DNA of 64,000 nucleotides from Haliclystus octoradiatus (GCA_916610825.1 OU744453.1:13219751-13283750); one strand, 5' to 3'. Positions 11,071 through 24,900 are shown, numbered from the stretch's first letter. The notes: a model not told the origin generated them from the sequence alone. A program made the numbers and translations.

Positions 11071-14000
11071 ATGTCTCTGGCGAAGGCAATTATCGAAGCG
11101 GTGAAAGACAACGATGTTGATTTAGTGGAAAATCTTTTGAACGAGCATGCACCAGTCAACTGTTTTGACGAAGTAAGTAAGAACATAAGTTAAGCATACA
11201 TGCTTAGTAATTTCGTTGCGCGATATTGACGTTTTAGAGTTTTCTGCTTTGTAGAATTTCCTAGGAGATCAAATCCCCCCGCATTTGAGCGATAATTAAT
11301 GCATGCATTAAGTCAAGGCTGTTGCTCTATTGACGGACTATAGTGTATAGCACATTTAATTCATTGCATATACTTATTTAGAGAGGTTACGATAATTAAA
11401 TACTTTCTGTAATCTATCCACATTTTTGATTTGAAAGTTAACAGCCCACAACACCCGTTCATAGACATCCAACATCCATGTATTTACGATAAGAGTCTGC
11501 TCTATGCCCTCGACAGTTTAAATATTATCATAACACTGTGTTACAGATTGTGTAATATTTTCTTCGAAATATATGTATGATTATTCGAATTACTAGCATC
11601 ATATAATGTAGAGTTGACATAATTTTTGTTTCAAAAGGAGCTTGTTTTCCAAATAATTGATTCAAATCAGATACACATAAAAATTTTCTATTGCTCTTAA
11701 TTAATATCCTCTGCAGTTAGTATACTTGTTCATTGCACGTTTATGCGTGTAATATAGCTAGATTACAAATATATACACAAGCCATTATGTATGAATTGAG
11801 TTCGTTTGTAGAATTTACACAAGAGAAATTAATTGCTGCAAGCATATACTTGCTTGATTCAAGTCAGTTCAATTCGTTTGAAGACAATAAATTTTTGTTT
11901 TCACCAAAAATGGCTTGCTTTAAGCACATATCTTGTACATGTCCAGTTTTTTAAGCAATTTTGGCTTATTGCAAGATACCTTCAATTTTTTCCTCTAAAC
12001 TGCGGTGAAGCATTTTAATTTCAAAACTGCAGGCATAATTCATGCGTTCGGTTATGCTCATAAATAGATGCGAGTAACGTGAAAGAGTCCACCTGTATAC
12101 CACATGAATTACACAATAGAAAAATACCTGTCTCTTATGCTTTGATGCTGAAATATACAACTGAGAATAACTTTCATAAGCAGAGCATTCAATAACATTA
12201 ACCACAAATCATCTCCATAATTCTTAGTTTTGCATATGTATAGCATCCGAGAAGGTAACTTCCATTGAGCTTCGACGGAGTTGTTCAAATAGAACTTTGG
12301 AAAAATGACCATAAAAATGTTTCAGATCATGAAAGAAATAACTCCAAATAATTTTCTAAAAATGCTATTTTACCCTAGAAAGTATGAAAAAAAACTTAAT
12401 GAATAAACATAACATTGGCATTAGGTTAAAATGTACTAATACCTCAAATTTTTTTTCTGGTAAAGCATATTCTAAAATTTGTTCTAACATTCAACGTCCC
12501 CGTAAACAAAAAATATGGAAGTTACCCCGCGGGGTGCAGCATTGATTGGAGAATAATTATTGCCATAAAATAGTGCTCTGGAAATTCTAGCTGCCTGTAT
12601 GGAGCCCATATTTACCTGTATGGATAATTCCTGTATGGAGCCCATATTTACAGAAAGATATTTCAATATTAGATCGTGTTCAGCGTCTATTTACAAAATC
12701 AATATTCAAGTATCAAAACTTTGATTCTCAAGAATCGTAAGAGAGATTAATATCTTTACAACTTAAAAGTTTAGAACTCCGTAGGATAGAAAATGACCTA
12801 ATACTAATAGAAACATAGAATTTTGAATGGACTTGTCGATATTGATGCGTCATCCCATTTAAAAGTATATCACCAAAGTATCCAATTTGTAGACATTCAA
12901 AAACTCTATATCCAATACTGCGTCCATCCTTTGAAGCTGTCAAATATTTTTTACATAAATAGAGTACTTCCTTGGACAAATTATCTGCTGGAGCCGTGAA
13001 TAGTTAATCTATCATTTCCTTTAAAAATCAATTGCATATATCCAATTTACAGAGATATTGTAAATGTTCGTATTAACTAAAGCTATATCTATAACGATTA
13101 ATATGCAAAATATTATGTTATATGAAAATGAATGTTCCATATCCATGTGTTAACCAGTAACAATATTTTAATGACAAATATACATATATACATATCACAT
13201 ACGTACATCAATACTTACCCAGCCTGTTTGTAACAGAGTAGCGTTCTATTTATGAAATAAAATCAAACATTTCTTATATCATCTATATCTATTGTGTAAT
13301 ACGTAAGTGAATGTTCCATATCCCTGTATTAACCAATCACAATATTTTAATGACAAATATACATACATATCAACTTTAGAAAAAGCTATTTAGGACCATT
13401 TAGAAAACTTCCACAGCTTCTGATTGAAAGCAAATTTCCTTATAAGTGCTTTATCTTTATTTTATCCTGTAGATACTTCCTTTCTTTTGTTTAAGTTGTT
13501 ATTAATATCTCGTATATATCTATGCCGTACTGTAGCCTAATATGTGCTTTGAAAAGAATTTTGTGTAAGGGTTAAAGGATAAATGATGATGATGATGATG
13601 ATGATAGTTAATGAATCTGTATTAGATTATTTTTTAAAAAACCTACCTTTGGATTATCCCCGGGGGGGGGGTAACTCCACTAGGACGGCTATACCGGGAC
13701 GTGCCACTTTTTCGGGTCCATATTCCAGCTGAGAAAAAACTTTTTGGGTATGAGATTTCAAATTTTAGAGCTTTTGGATATCCTATTTTTTACTTCTTCA
13801 AGAATTTTTGAAAACATTTGCATCATTTTTGTGTCTTTACCTAAAATCAATCAACCTGCTAGAACGTGACTTTTTGGGTAGCATCAACAGAATTTTTGGA
13901 ACTTTTTGGGTACTTCACCTTTTTCCAAAGTGGCACCTCTCCGTCCCTGAAGAGCTGGAGTTACCCCCCGGGGGATTATCATTATAGTATCACTGATTAT

Positions 14001-17000
14001 TGATGTAGCCTGGAACAGAGAGCCCACTTTGTAATGTATTCCTCATTAATAATAACAATAGGAGAGTTGGGATTGCTTTAAAAATATTGGCTGATGGAGT
14101 CTGTTCTTGACTGTCTGAGATAATGTGGATAGCAGTATCTTGCATGGTAGTAAGCCACCAGCAGAGAGGGGATGAATGACGGGTTCATACGGCCGTAGAT
14201 AACAGAGCCTCTATGAAGGTAGATCAGCTCTGCTAATAGTTATTGTCACCACTGAGAGGAACATTATTGCACAACAGACAGTGAATTACATTGCAAGGTA
14301 TATCAGATTATGATTTTAATTCTTCTTTACTCGCTATTCTATAAAACGTGCCATTAGGCAACTCAGTACTTTTTTTAAAACACTGTTTTAGAAAACTGTA
14401 GTAGAATATGAAGATAAATAAATAAAGTGATGATGATGATGATGATGGTCAACTCAGCATTGACTTTATCTAAAGAAATGCCATTTAAGGATGGCGGAGG
14501 GAACGACCCGGAGGTAACAGCATGATGAGTAGCTACGACGCATTGTTGCGCATTGACAATCGAGTCCTATCTGCCATGAAATTTGTTGAAATTGATCTGC
14601 AGTGTCGCTGCTGAGATCAACAAAGAGCATTTAGCATCATTGCTATCATCGCGAAAAGAGGAACTCCTCTAGAAATAGAGGAATGAATAGGATGGCTTCG
14701 TTAGGGGGCGATTCTTTCCCAGTTACGTACCTTAATACGCTCTATATTCTTATACGGCACAATTTCAATATCCTATGTTACTTTATTATAGGATGGATAC
14801 TCGCCACTGCATTGGGCAGCAATTTATGATAGACCTGAAGCAGCGCATGCGCTCTTAACAAATGGAATTGAAACTTGCGACATTGAGGCAGAGGATAGTG
14901 TAAGTAAAGATCTGTTTGCTGTCACCAAAAGCTATTGTGATCTAGTGTGAAATCTCGCCAGGACCATTTGTTTTCTTGAAATATTTGAAAATGTAGTCGA
15001 AGCAAAGCTGTCAAATTTGTCCATATACAGTTACATATATAAGCATTGTGTAGGCCATGAAAAAGCTTGAGAACATCCAAATTCACAATATTAAAATTTG
15101 AATATGCCATGGAAATGTCATGAAAACGCCATGAACTTTCACGCTTTTTCTTGTTTTGATGTGGGAAGCGGGCAGTAATTATTGATTAGTAGAAAGAATT
15201 AAATCAGCTCTGAGAGGGTAATACGATTGTATAGAAATTGACTTGCATTTAAGCACAGGAAATCATCATGATTGTTATCGTTTATACACTGTTTATACTT
15301 AGGATGGTTACACTCCATTGCATCTAGCCATTAAACATGACCACGCCAACATGACACAGCTACTGATCACATATGGTGCAAGAACAAATGCCAAAACAAA
15401 GGTGATTATTGTGCATTTGGATTTACTTCTATATATGCAATGCTGATACCGTCATACTGTAGTATAGGATGAGTTTTTTCGTATATTTACCGGGGTTTGG
15501 GCTTCCATACCATTGGCTGTGATCACCAAGGGTTGACTTTTCCAGATTCTTGTGAAATTTGTACGGTGTCAATTTACAGATTTTCAAAAATTTTAGAACA
15601 TTTCCTCTGTTTTGCTCTTTTGAGCATGAAATTTTAGGGTCTTTATTATTCTCATTTGCAGTTGAAATTTAAGGTTTAAAAATTACCGAAATATCCTCAC
15701 CCCGGGTAAATTTTCAATGGTCGTTGCCATCTTCTCTTCAGAGCAATTTTTAACATTAATGGAACTCAACTTTTCTCGAATTGAGAAATTGGAACTAAAA
15801 ACCAGCCATGTGAGCCATACAGGGTAGGCGGAGCAAGCCGCAAATGATTTTACGAACAGCATATTGACGACCTTCGCTCCAGAAACCTGAGTCTCTGTGA
15901 TACCCTGCCGCAGCAACAAATTCTATCCAATGAAGTAAACTCGTCGACAGGAAATCAATATGTATATGGAACTGCCCGTGGATTTTAGAAAGCTATGTTA
16001 TTTCAATTTTATATATATTTTTTATCTCTAATTTTGAAAAATTTGTAAGCTTTTCGATGTTTAAACTAACAATTCAATTTAGATTATTCTAAACTCTAAG
16101 TAACAATTTTATTTTCATTTTTATGAATATGATTTGCAATGTTTATAAAGCTTATTTTCAAACGATGTTGCAAACGAACGTGAAATAAAAAAATACTATA
16201 TATAAATGCCATATTGAATATTGACCTAATCCTTAGTAATTTGGTTTCAGGCTGGTAGGACAGCGTCATCATTAGCAGCTCTACATGGCAGTGATGATGT
16301 CATACGAGTATTAAAATCGACAACCAAGGTATCACTTCATCTTTAATGTTTCGGTGGAATCCCATCTCAATTTGGCATTTTTAGTTGATTTTTCTATTCT
16401 TCTTCAGCGTTCAGAAAGAAGGACTTCTGAAATACCAAAAAGCTGGAAACTTGGACGCTTGTTAGGAAGCGGAGCCTACGGACGGGTAATAAATAAGTTT
16501 CTTTATGACTGTAAAGACAGCCTGATATATGAAGGTACCGCATTAAGGAATGAGTCACTTTTTCTCGCTTTGAATGATAGGTTTACCTAGGTCATGACGA
16601 AGAAAATGACTCAGAATTTGCTGTTAAAATGGTTGAAACAAATGGACGACTTTCATCGGTCGGAAGGGTAAGAAAACCACTAATTATGTTGATTATGCGT
16701 GAGCGTGAATCAATAATTATGACTATATACCTATGTGAATGTCAATTATTACTGATATTGAATGTTATGACTGCAGGATTTAAACAGCCTTTTCCGTTAC
16801 TCGTAGTGTCTCGCGTTTATTTTAAGATCATCAGACGGTTTCATGATAGCAGAATAAACACGTAAAATTCCGAGCAACAAATAAGGCCTCATCTTTGTTT
16901 CAATTCTACATTATGCTCTGTTTTAACAAATATTGAGCACTCTCACATACATGTGTTTGCCTCATATTATATTCTATTTAAAAAATCGAAATAGAAACCG

Positions 17001-20000
17001 TAAATATTTTAAAATATGAAATATCTTCAATACTTAAACATATTTATTGCTATTATAGGAGCTCTCAGCTTTAGATGCTGAAATAAAGGTTTTGAAGAGC
17101 CTTCGTCACAAGAGAATTGTACATTATTATGGCATGGCAAAGGATGTTAGATGCATGCAAATCTTTATGGAATACATGCCAGGGGTAAGGCATAATATTA
17201 AAAAGTATACAGTTTGGGTACTATTGTAATAATACCCAAACGGTCTCGATGATCAAATCACCATTGTTTCGTTATCGTTAAACTCCTTCTCCACAACTCA
17301 CTTTTCAAACTTCTAATTCACTTCTTAGGTATCTGCAGGTCTTCAGCTAGACAAAGTTTTAATTTTTACTGCTTGAAATGCGATAAACTGTTCATAAAAT
17401 GCGATTGAAAAAGTAGTTTCGTTCGAATTTCTGTGAAAATAAATCGAGCTGCCTATGTTTTCTTTCTTTTGTTTGAAAACATTTCTATTGTATTGTAGAA
17501 TCCTTCCATTACGCCCAAGTGAACATGTCTGCTTTGTCAAGGGCTACTTCGCATTCTTAAATCTAAGTGTTTTCTCTTTACTGTTTGTACCCTTTCGATT
17601 CTACGGGTACTAACTCTTTTAGAACGGCTTAAGGCAGTTAATGGGGCATTAGGCCCTGTTTACAAGGAGGGCGAGTTACTCGGGTAGGCGAGTTACTCGG
17701 GTTGGCGAGTTACCTGGGTCTATTATTTATGCGCGTTCTGTTTACAAGCAAAATGAGAAAGTTGTCTCGCCCACCCGAGTAACTCGCCTACCCGAGTTAC
17801 TCGCCTTGGCAGACCGGGTAACTCGCCTACCCGAGACAACTTTTTGTCACTTTTTGACTTGTAAACGGAAATAGGCGAGTAACTCGGGTAGGCGGGTTAA
17901 AATTATAAATGGTAGCTTTAATTTTCTATTGTTTCGAACGTTTCCGCTGTAGACATCTTTTTTTCTCTAATCGATTCATTTCAGCGCGCATGCTTAGATT
18001 GGCTTCAAATTATTTAACTCGGGTAGGCGGGTTACTCAGGTGACCCTTGTTAACACACAACACATTTTAACTCGGTAAGGCGAGTAACTCGCCTACCCGT
18101 GTAACTCGTCCTCCTTGTAAACAGGGCCTTAGTGTATAGGGTGTCGGACATCGGTCCTTCCATAGATTATAGAATACAGGGATTGGCAACTCTATTGTTC
18201 TCGACCGCGCGGTCAGATCATGTCGAATTTGGCGCGAAACGGAGTCACGTGATCTTGAGCCGATACAAGATTATAACGATGCGGTCAAAACCTTGTAATC
18301 TTCCTAACTTGCATACTATAATATCCTACGTTGCTCAATATTTGTTTGAAGTTTTATGTTTTGACAATGTTAAATAGAGCTTACTTTAAATGTCCATGAC
18401 AATTTAATTACGTTTAAACAAAATAGCGAGTAGATATGGCCAATTAAATTCACTATGTTTTGCGATGTATTTCACCAAAATATTGCTTTGATCACTTTTG
18501 CAATTTGCAAATTAATGTTTGTAACTTTGAAAAAGAAAATGTATGTGATTGTCGTGATTGAATTAATCTACAAATACATTTATAACTAACAAATCAAAAT
18601 CAAGCTTAAATGTTCACTAGAAAATAATTGCGCTTCCTCTAAATGACAGGAATACAGTTTACAGCTCGGCGGCCTATATATGTCTACGACATACAAGTAG
18701 CACAAAATACACTCAACAATTTTCATCACATAACAAATAATCTGTATAGTGTATGTATCACAGCAGAAGGAATGAATACAGAACAAAAATTTAGCAAGCG
18801 ATACACAGAATGAACAAGACATGGTGCAAATATCGATAACTGGTTTGGTAATTTAAAACACTTTTAAAAACATTCAGTGTCGATGAATTACATTTATATT
18901 ACGTTATGTTACGCTCACATTTACAATGAAATTTATACAATATCAAATTATGGATGTTCACCTTATTATTCAAATTAATGTTGACTTGCTGTTACTTTAA
19001 TGTTTAAATTTTCTTTTAATTTGTTCCTTAGTGATTTCTTTTTCAATTCCAGTTTCGCTTTTAAGTTACAAGCAGTAAGCCCATGCCGTTCATGTACGAA
19101 AATTATCTCACTTCATATAATAAATTATAATAATATCTTGTAGACAAATGAAAAATAAAATCATCAGTATTGATTGGTATCTTCTAAACTAGAGTGTTGT
19201 GCTGCTACATCCCAGGTAGATTAAACTTTTGGGATTTGCAAAACATTCAAGCGTGTTTGCTTCAAGAGTCCATCTGATCTCCTTATGGATAAATTACGAA
19301 ATTCTTTTTCACAGTTCCACAACAATAATAAATAGACTTTCCGAAGGTGCTCATCCACGCAATGAATTTCAGATAGATGTTTTTATTACTGCCGAGCAGA
19401 TTTGTAGGCAGTAGATCAAAATTGTTGAATATATTTGACACATCTCCAGAAATATCCGAAGAAATATTTACTCATTCGTAGTAACTTTTGAGAAGAGTAG
19501 AGTCATTTGGTCGTGAATAAATTAAGTTGATAAACCTTCATCTTCATCGATTCGATGGATAATTTTATATCAGTGTGTTTTGATCGTGTGTGAAGGGTTA
19601 CGGACACCGTTAAACCACCTTTAGTTTTCCAAATCCTTTAGCAATATTAGCATTAACGTAAACTTCTCTGTAGGCGCGCTTTTCTAAACTTTCACCGATA
19701 GAGTTCGCCATTTTCTTCATCGCCTTTCACGTTTAAAAAATTCGAGGTACTGAAAATCATTGCTATTTAATTGACCATCCATTGCAAAATAATGAAATAA
19801 TCAAGTGTACTTTTACTAGCCAGTTTGAAGATATGAACGATGATGATAAAATGAGTAGAACAGTCGACCGCGTTGTTGTATAATGACACTTGTGAAAATT
19901 TGTCACAAAATTCTGTATCGGCTCAAGAACACGTGTTTCCGGTAAATCTCCAACAAAAACATATTTCGTGCCCAGACCTTAGTTGCCAATCCCTGTATTC

Positions 20001-23000
20001 TATAATCTATGGTCCATCGGAAAACGTTCACCAAAATTTGCCATTTCTATAAGTTTCTTTCTTTCTTTCCTTTTTTTACTCACATTGAGAAAATGTTGCT
20101 TACCTTGAGATTAGTCAGGTAAATCTCCAAGAAAAATTAGTGAAATTTTATTTATAATAGGAGGGATTTGTTTATTTGGATATTGAGCACCATCTTTAGT
20201 TGATACTCATTAGTTTTGGCACAACAAAACAAACCCCGCAGTGTTTACGAAAACATCGCAATATCAACAAGACAACAACTATTGTTCTAGTTTATCGTAA
20301 CAATAATACCGTTATACAGTACATAAATCCACCGTTCTCTTTTTGCTTGATTAATAGTATTCTTTCTATATCGATGCGAATAAAGCTTCTGCATTTGTTG
20401 TTCTTTTGCAAAACAGCAGTGAACAGTGGTGATGTTCTAGTTTTATCTGCTTGAATTATCCAACAATTAAGCTCATAGACTGAGTTGTCTACCGAGGGAG
20501 GGGACTATTTCGATACTTTTTGTAAGGGTGCCATTTCGAAAATCTCACTAGCACCCCATAATTGAACGTTTCGCAGGAGACCATGCCCCAAAATTGCCAA
20601 AAATGTATTATTTTTTGGAATTTTGCATTAAAAATGCCATTTTGACGCCTCACAGGAGGGTCTGGGCACCTCGCAGTGTAAAGTTTTCCTGTTTCACAGC
20701 AGGATTCCAAAATTGAAAACTTGATACCCCAAAATTGCCAAAAATGGTTCCCCCCCAAAATGGCATATATCCATATAGCGCCAATATTGAACTACCGCGG
20801 GTTGCATATCGTCGACTTGGATCTGTTGTAGTTCATAGTCAATGAATTCTGCCGAGTAGAGTATATGTTAAAAGGCTATACATGTTGATGCTCATCCCTT
20901 CCACGTTTTCTTATTTGAATTATTATTGATGATTAATAGTTCCTACACATTATCTATTGCAGAAATCTTTATACCCGTCAATATCATCAATTATTGATCA
21001 ATATCATCTGGTATTTATTTTAAGGGTTCAATGTTTGATCTTGTCATGAAAAAAGGTGGTCTCCCAGAAATGGAAATGATATTTTACGCTCGACAAATGC
21101 TTGAAGGTATCTCGTATCTTCATGAAAACATGGTGGTGCATAGAGATATTAAAGGTGAGTGTGGAATTATCATCTGAAGCTTATGAGATGTCAAGTAAAT
21201 ACAAATCAAAACGAAATTTGGAAATCATAACGTTTTCTGAAATTGTAGGTGCAAATATATTGCTAAGCAATGATTTAAAGGACCTCAAATTAACAGATTT
21301 TGGTTTATCAAAACGATTACAGGTAACTGCGCACTCTACTACATACTCTTTTATTAACCTAAATATTTTACCTTTAATTATGCTTCTTCACATTATATTC
21401 CAATACAGCATGTTTTTATTTATTGCTGTCATATGATGATGGTTATTAATATGTTTTTGTCAGGTCGGTAGAGAACACTTTATATACAATTACAATCATA
21501 TATAGATAATGCTTCAACCGGGCATCTAAAATTCAGCTCCGATTAGAATATGATAAAATGCTTGCCATTTCCACATACGGAGGAGTGCTCCATTTTGATG
21601 ATCAAGTACAAAATATAGTGAATAAACTTATTGAAAAATATATCAATATCTTTGAATTAAAACCTTTTTAAATCGAATAGTGAATTAACGTTTTCCATGA
21701 AGAAATACATGAAGTGAATGCCAAATGATTAGCTGCGTGAGAATGATTGTTATACATCATGAATAACATAAATAAAACGATCTACTGAATTTTCGATTCT
21801 CAATGTCCAATGTAGTTTCAAAATAGCCGCAAATAGAAAAGTTATTTATCGATAAGGAGAAAATAATACTAATTGAGCAAAAATAATCCGGTGGTTTGAT
21901 GAAAAATTGTTTATGGTTCTGATGAGACTCAACTCAAGTTAATGCTCAACGATTTATAATCAGTTAGGCCATAGTGATGAACTATATGTATTACATTTAG
22001 AGACAGTTACATGGATTTAATGCAACTGATGTGACCCAGATTAATTGTTCATCCAATACTTTCTTGATTTCTAGAGATGCAGCACTATGTCTGGTCTAAA
22101 ATCTGTCCTGGGTTCACCGTACTGGATGGCACCGGAAGTAGTGAAAGCATCACAGTTCAAGGGTGAAGGCTATGGACGAAAAGCTGACATATGGTTAGTT
22201 GAATGATACCTCCCTGGAGGATTAATACCTCAAAATAGCACATCCCAGTACATCGGGAAAAAGTGCATCGAAATTTCTTTACTGGGGTGTGCCATTTTGA
22301 GAATCTTGCCAGCATTCCAAATATCCAGGTTTTCTGGAAATGTTACACCAAACTTGCCATAACTAATTTGTTGAATATAGTTTGCATTTAAAATGCCAAT
22401 TCGGGACCTCCCAACAGGAAGTATAGCAGCTGCATTCCGGAAATTTTGCAGCAGGTAGCCGATATTGAAAGTTTGATACTTAAAATTATTCCCAGCCTGA
22501 TGCCAAAATCGTACCCATAAAAATGTTTATCATTACGTGCATAGGTTACTTTAGTAAATATCCCACTTTATCATCTCTGTTGAATTGTAACCTCAGGTAG
22601 ACTCTAACAGCATATCATCCATTTATGGAAATATATTATTGAATGGACTTACCTATTGCTAAAATTTGTAGGAGCTTCGGTTGTACGATTTATGAAATGT
22701 TAACATCAAAGCCACCGTGGTATGAAATGGAGCCGATGTCTGTTATGTATAACATTGGTTCTGGTCTTAGGCCACCTGATATACCCCAGACAACATCGGA
22801 TTCATTAACAGACTTTCTTCATCAGACTATGAGACGGTAAGTAATTTCTCTATTTGATTAACTGTATGAAGATTGCAATTAAACGCGTGAAACTCCGAGT
22901 AACGAATAAAGGCCCGAATAAAGGCTTTGTCCGTCTTTGTCTCTTATTAACTGTATTCCATAATTTCCATTTTCATTAAACACTTCAATCTGAGTATTGC

Positions 23001-24035
23001 CAGACTAGAATGCTCAGTCAATGAATACGACTATCATATTTCTACAATCATAGGGCAGGTCAGTTAACCCCCCTCGGTAATGAGCATATTATGCATCTGC
23101 CACCCCATTGATTATCTTCATGTATTTACATAAAAGATAATTTTCAAAGCAATTGTTTATAGATAGGTCATTATTTTATGCCAATCGTATCTCCATGTTA
23201 AATATTTGAGCTTTGTCAACTCCATATAGGCCTCATTTATCATTTATAACCTGTTGCCACTTGAGACAAAAGGCAATCGAAGAGCATAATTATAGTTAAA
23301 AGAGTAAATGTAAGTAATGTAGACGGTGTCGCCCTACCGAAGGCACCCGTACCACTCCCTTATTTCTAGATGAGTGGCATTTTTCGCTGAGAGCAATGAT
23401 TTTAAACGCTCTTTTTTGATCTCAGCCACGACACTGCAGATCAATTTCAACAGATTTCATGGCAGCAATTCCCTGTGGACCATTCCATCCGCCATCTGCA
23501 GATGGTACTCATTTGATGTTTCAGATAAAGTCAAGGCTGAGTTGACCTTAGGGGGATTTGAACCACAGTCGATCAGATATGATCCGATCTGAAGTTCGGT
23601 TGCTCTGCCATCTAAGGTAATCCTCCCCATAGTTAAAAGAGCAATCGAAAAATAATCGCTCAATAAACTTTTAGTACTTTCGCATGTCATCTATGTGATA
23701 TATTTACTACATTCTTTTTTAACTTGTAAAACGCATTCCCATTTTGTTTATTTGAATTATATAAAAACTACATTACTGTTACATTTCTCTTTTATAGTGA
23801 TCCAAAATCTCGCCCATCAGCAGATGAATTGTTCCATCATCCATTTTTGACTAACTGTAATAAAGAAGATACACAGACAAACAATGAAATTGACAACAAC
23901 AATGAAGTTAATGTCATTAAAACTATTCCTCTTCTACAAACATTATGTGATACCGTTAGCATAAAGACAGCGTTAAATATAACATTAGCTGTGTCTATAG
24001 CGTTCATAATATTCACAATTTCTTCAAAAGAATAA
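11071..24035 (+). CDS. Ankyrin-repeat MAP3K-like kinase with C-terminal membrane anchor
   Basis: Twelve exons: 11071-11172, 14792-14899, 15303-15401, 16251-16328, 16408-16485, 16581-16667, 17059-17184, 21025-21154, 21249-21322, 22075-22193, 22672-22836, 23798-24035. All junctions are GT-AG, phases match throughout, and the product is 467 aa. Residues about 1-129 form roughly four ankyrin repeats ([20 protein letters not shown]), close to one per exon. Residues about 142-405 are a complete Ser/Thr kinase: glycine loop LGSGAYGR (148-155), AVK lysine 171, helix-C Glu192, HRDIKGAN with Asp267, DFG 286-288 and MAPE 312-315. The sequence is closest to STE11/MEKK2-3 kinases ([18 protein letters not shown]), so activity as a MAP3K is likely. 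The C-terminal tail is polar, then hydrophobic at about 447-463, then SSKE, suggesting a tail anchor. An acceptor at 11051-11053 implies an upstream untranslated exon. Confidence 0.9.
12485..12536. repeat. Fragment of the GGGGTAACTCC MITE family
   Basis: Only one end survives ('caacgtccccgtaaac' to 'gaagttaccccgcgggg'), in kinase intron 1. Confidence 0.45.
12655..13608 (+). mobile_element. 3' fragment of a non-LTR (LINE) retroelement
   Basis: Near the start, a degenerate frame reads [11 protein letters not shown] followed by [16 protein letters not shown] and, further on, SAGAVNS, the pattern of the last part of a LINE reverse transcriptase ORF (VQRRFT...L.SLE.RR). Stop codons interrupt it. 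The segment ends in a (GAT)n tail at 13584-13606, a common LINE 3' end. The stretch 13120-13375 also contains a duplicated ~75-bp word. It lies in kinase intron 1. The clade is not resolved (CR1/jockey-like is a guess). Confidence 0.6.
13659..13972. mobile_element. GGGGTAACTCC-family MITE, 8-bp duplication
   Basis: The best-preserved copy: a C3-G10 run followed by TAACTCC at one end, GGAGTTACCCCCCGG at the other, flanked by GGATTATC (13651-13658 and 13973-13980). It is oriented opposite to the 0.99 and 10.0 kb copies and lies in kinase intron 1. Confidence 0.8.
14447..14725 (+). mobile_element. 5'-truncated tRNA-derived SINE
   Basis: Body only: 'tcaactcagcattgacttta', 'gttgcgcattgacaat' and 'gatctgcagtgtcgctgctg' match the other copies. 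The tRNA-like head is missing; the break follows a (GAT)n run. Confidence 0.7.
17652..18128. mobile_element. PIF/Harbinger-type MITE with TTA duplication
   Basis: Terminal inverted repeats GGCCCTGTTTACAAGGAGG and complement are flanked by TTA on both sides (17649-17651, 18129-18131). The subterminal regions are packed with the words 'cgagttactcgggtaggcg' in both orientations, a possible array of transposase-binding sites. It is in kinase intron 7. A truncated relative lies at 41872-41951. Confidence 0.8.
18160..20012. mobile_element. 1.85-kb element with perfect 32-bp terminal inverted repeats
   Basis: The first 32 bases (starting CCATAGATTATAGAATACAG) recur as an exact reverse complement at 19981-20012. 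The interior is AT-rich and has no open frame that looks like a transposase, so it is probably non-autonomous or decayed. The flanks share only TCC, and the duplication length cannot be fixed. It lies in kinase intron 7, directly beside the Harbinger-type MITE. Confidence 0.7.
20497..20810. repeat. Divergent GGGGTAACTCC-family MITE
   Basis: It shows 'gggaggggactatttcgata' at one end, 'atggcatatatccatatagc' near the other and the recurring 'ccaaaattgccaaaaatg' words inside. Ends are decayed; it lies in kinase intron 7. Confidence 0.5.
22205..22530. repeat. Possible old member of the same MITE family
   Basis: The words 'gtgccattttgagaatcttg' and 'gggacctcccaacaggaag' resemble the 20.5 kb copy. 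Terminal repeats are not recognisable. It lies in kinase intron 10. Confidence 0.35.
23305..23628 (-). mobile_element. tRNA-derived SINE, full length, 13-bp duplication
   Basis: The minus-strand copy is bounded by ATAGTTAAAAGAG on both sides (23292-23304 and 23629-23641), the duplication expected of LINE-driven insertion. It has the tRNA-like head (B box GGTTCAAATCC) and a short tail with TTAC units. It lies in kinase intron 11, antisense to the gene. Confidence 0.9.
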
Positions 24036-24400
24036 CATATACAGCTCTAAAGATTCATGTAAATCGTGTTGTGTACGTTACATACTTATTTATAGGTTTC
24101 TATGAAATGCCTATATACACGACTATAGATAATTTATGATAATAATTTAGGTAGTTATGATGAACTGTCCGAATATTAGCATTATCGAACAATGAATTAC
24201 ATTGAATTGTACTTTTCATTAACTCGTTTCAATTATGGAGAACACGAAATGCCCGAGGGAGAAAAGAATGGGATGAGAAATTGTTTTCTTGAAAAAGTAA
24301 GATGGAATGCTTAATACATAGGAGCGTATACTATTGGAAATGAGAATTTCTCTTGCTCTTCCGATCCTGCCGCTAACACTGAAAAAATGGAGAATACCTA

Positions 24401-24892
24401 CAGGGCCGTCCCGAAAATGTTTTTGAGGGGGGGTATCCAGCAATAAATTTGCCGACTTCATCGAAGTCTGACCTGGATATGTAACCGTAAATGGGAAGCA
24501 GGTTTAAGGTTTGGTATACGGAGTTGAATCTTTGCCATTTGTGGTTAAATTGTACATTGACCTATAGTCATCATCGGAATACTTGGTGAGCGTAGCAAGG
24601 AAAAATCTTCTGGCCATGTTTTAAGAGATCCCAACGGGCTCAACATTTCTCTCGTCTGTCCTGATGCAACACCAAAAGTTGAAGATAGTTGTCTCTAAGT
24701 ATTCAATATTCATGTGGACATAGATAAATGGACCAGAATTAAAAGAACCCTCTTATTTCTACTCTTAGAAAGCGAACATCACCATGCTCCGTTGTCATTT
24801 CTTTTCTCTTCTGTCTACTGGAGACATTTCGAGGCAGATTTGCCGACTGACCATGTCACGCTCCCAATTCCCCCATACTAGGGACGGCCCTG
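24401..24892. mobile_element. hAT-type MITE, 492 bp, perfect 8-bp duplication
   Basis: Ends CAGGGCCGTCCC / GGGACGGCCCTG form a 12-bp perfect inverted repeat, flanked by AATACCTA on both sides (24393-24400, 24893-24900). It lies 365 bp downstream of the kinase stop codon. A related fragment is at 42745-42840 in the opposite orientation. Confidence 0.88.
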
Positions 24893-24900
24893 AATACCTA

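Noticed and set aside
17652..18128. CRISPR-like array (regular cgagttactcggg repeats)
   Set aside because: Repeats occur in both orientations inside an inverted-repeat element with a TTA duplication, in a eukaryotic intron.
23374..23690. Overlapping 72- and 77-codon frames on both strands
   Set aside because: Both lie within the SINE copy and its flank in kinase intron 11.
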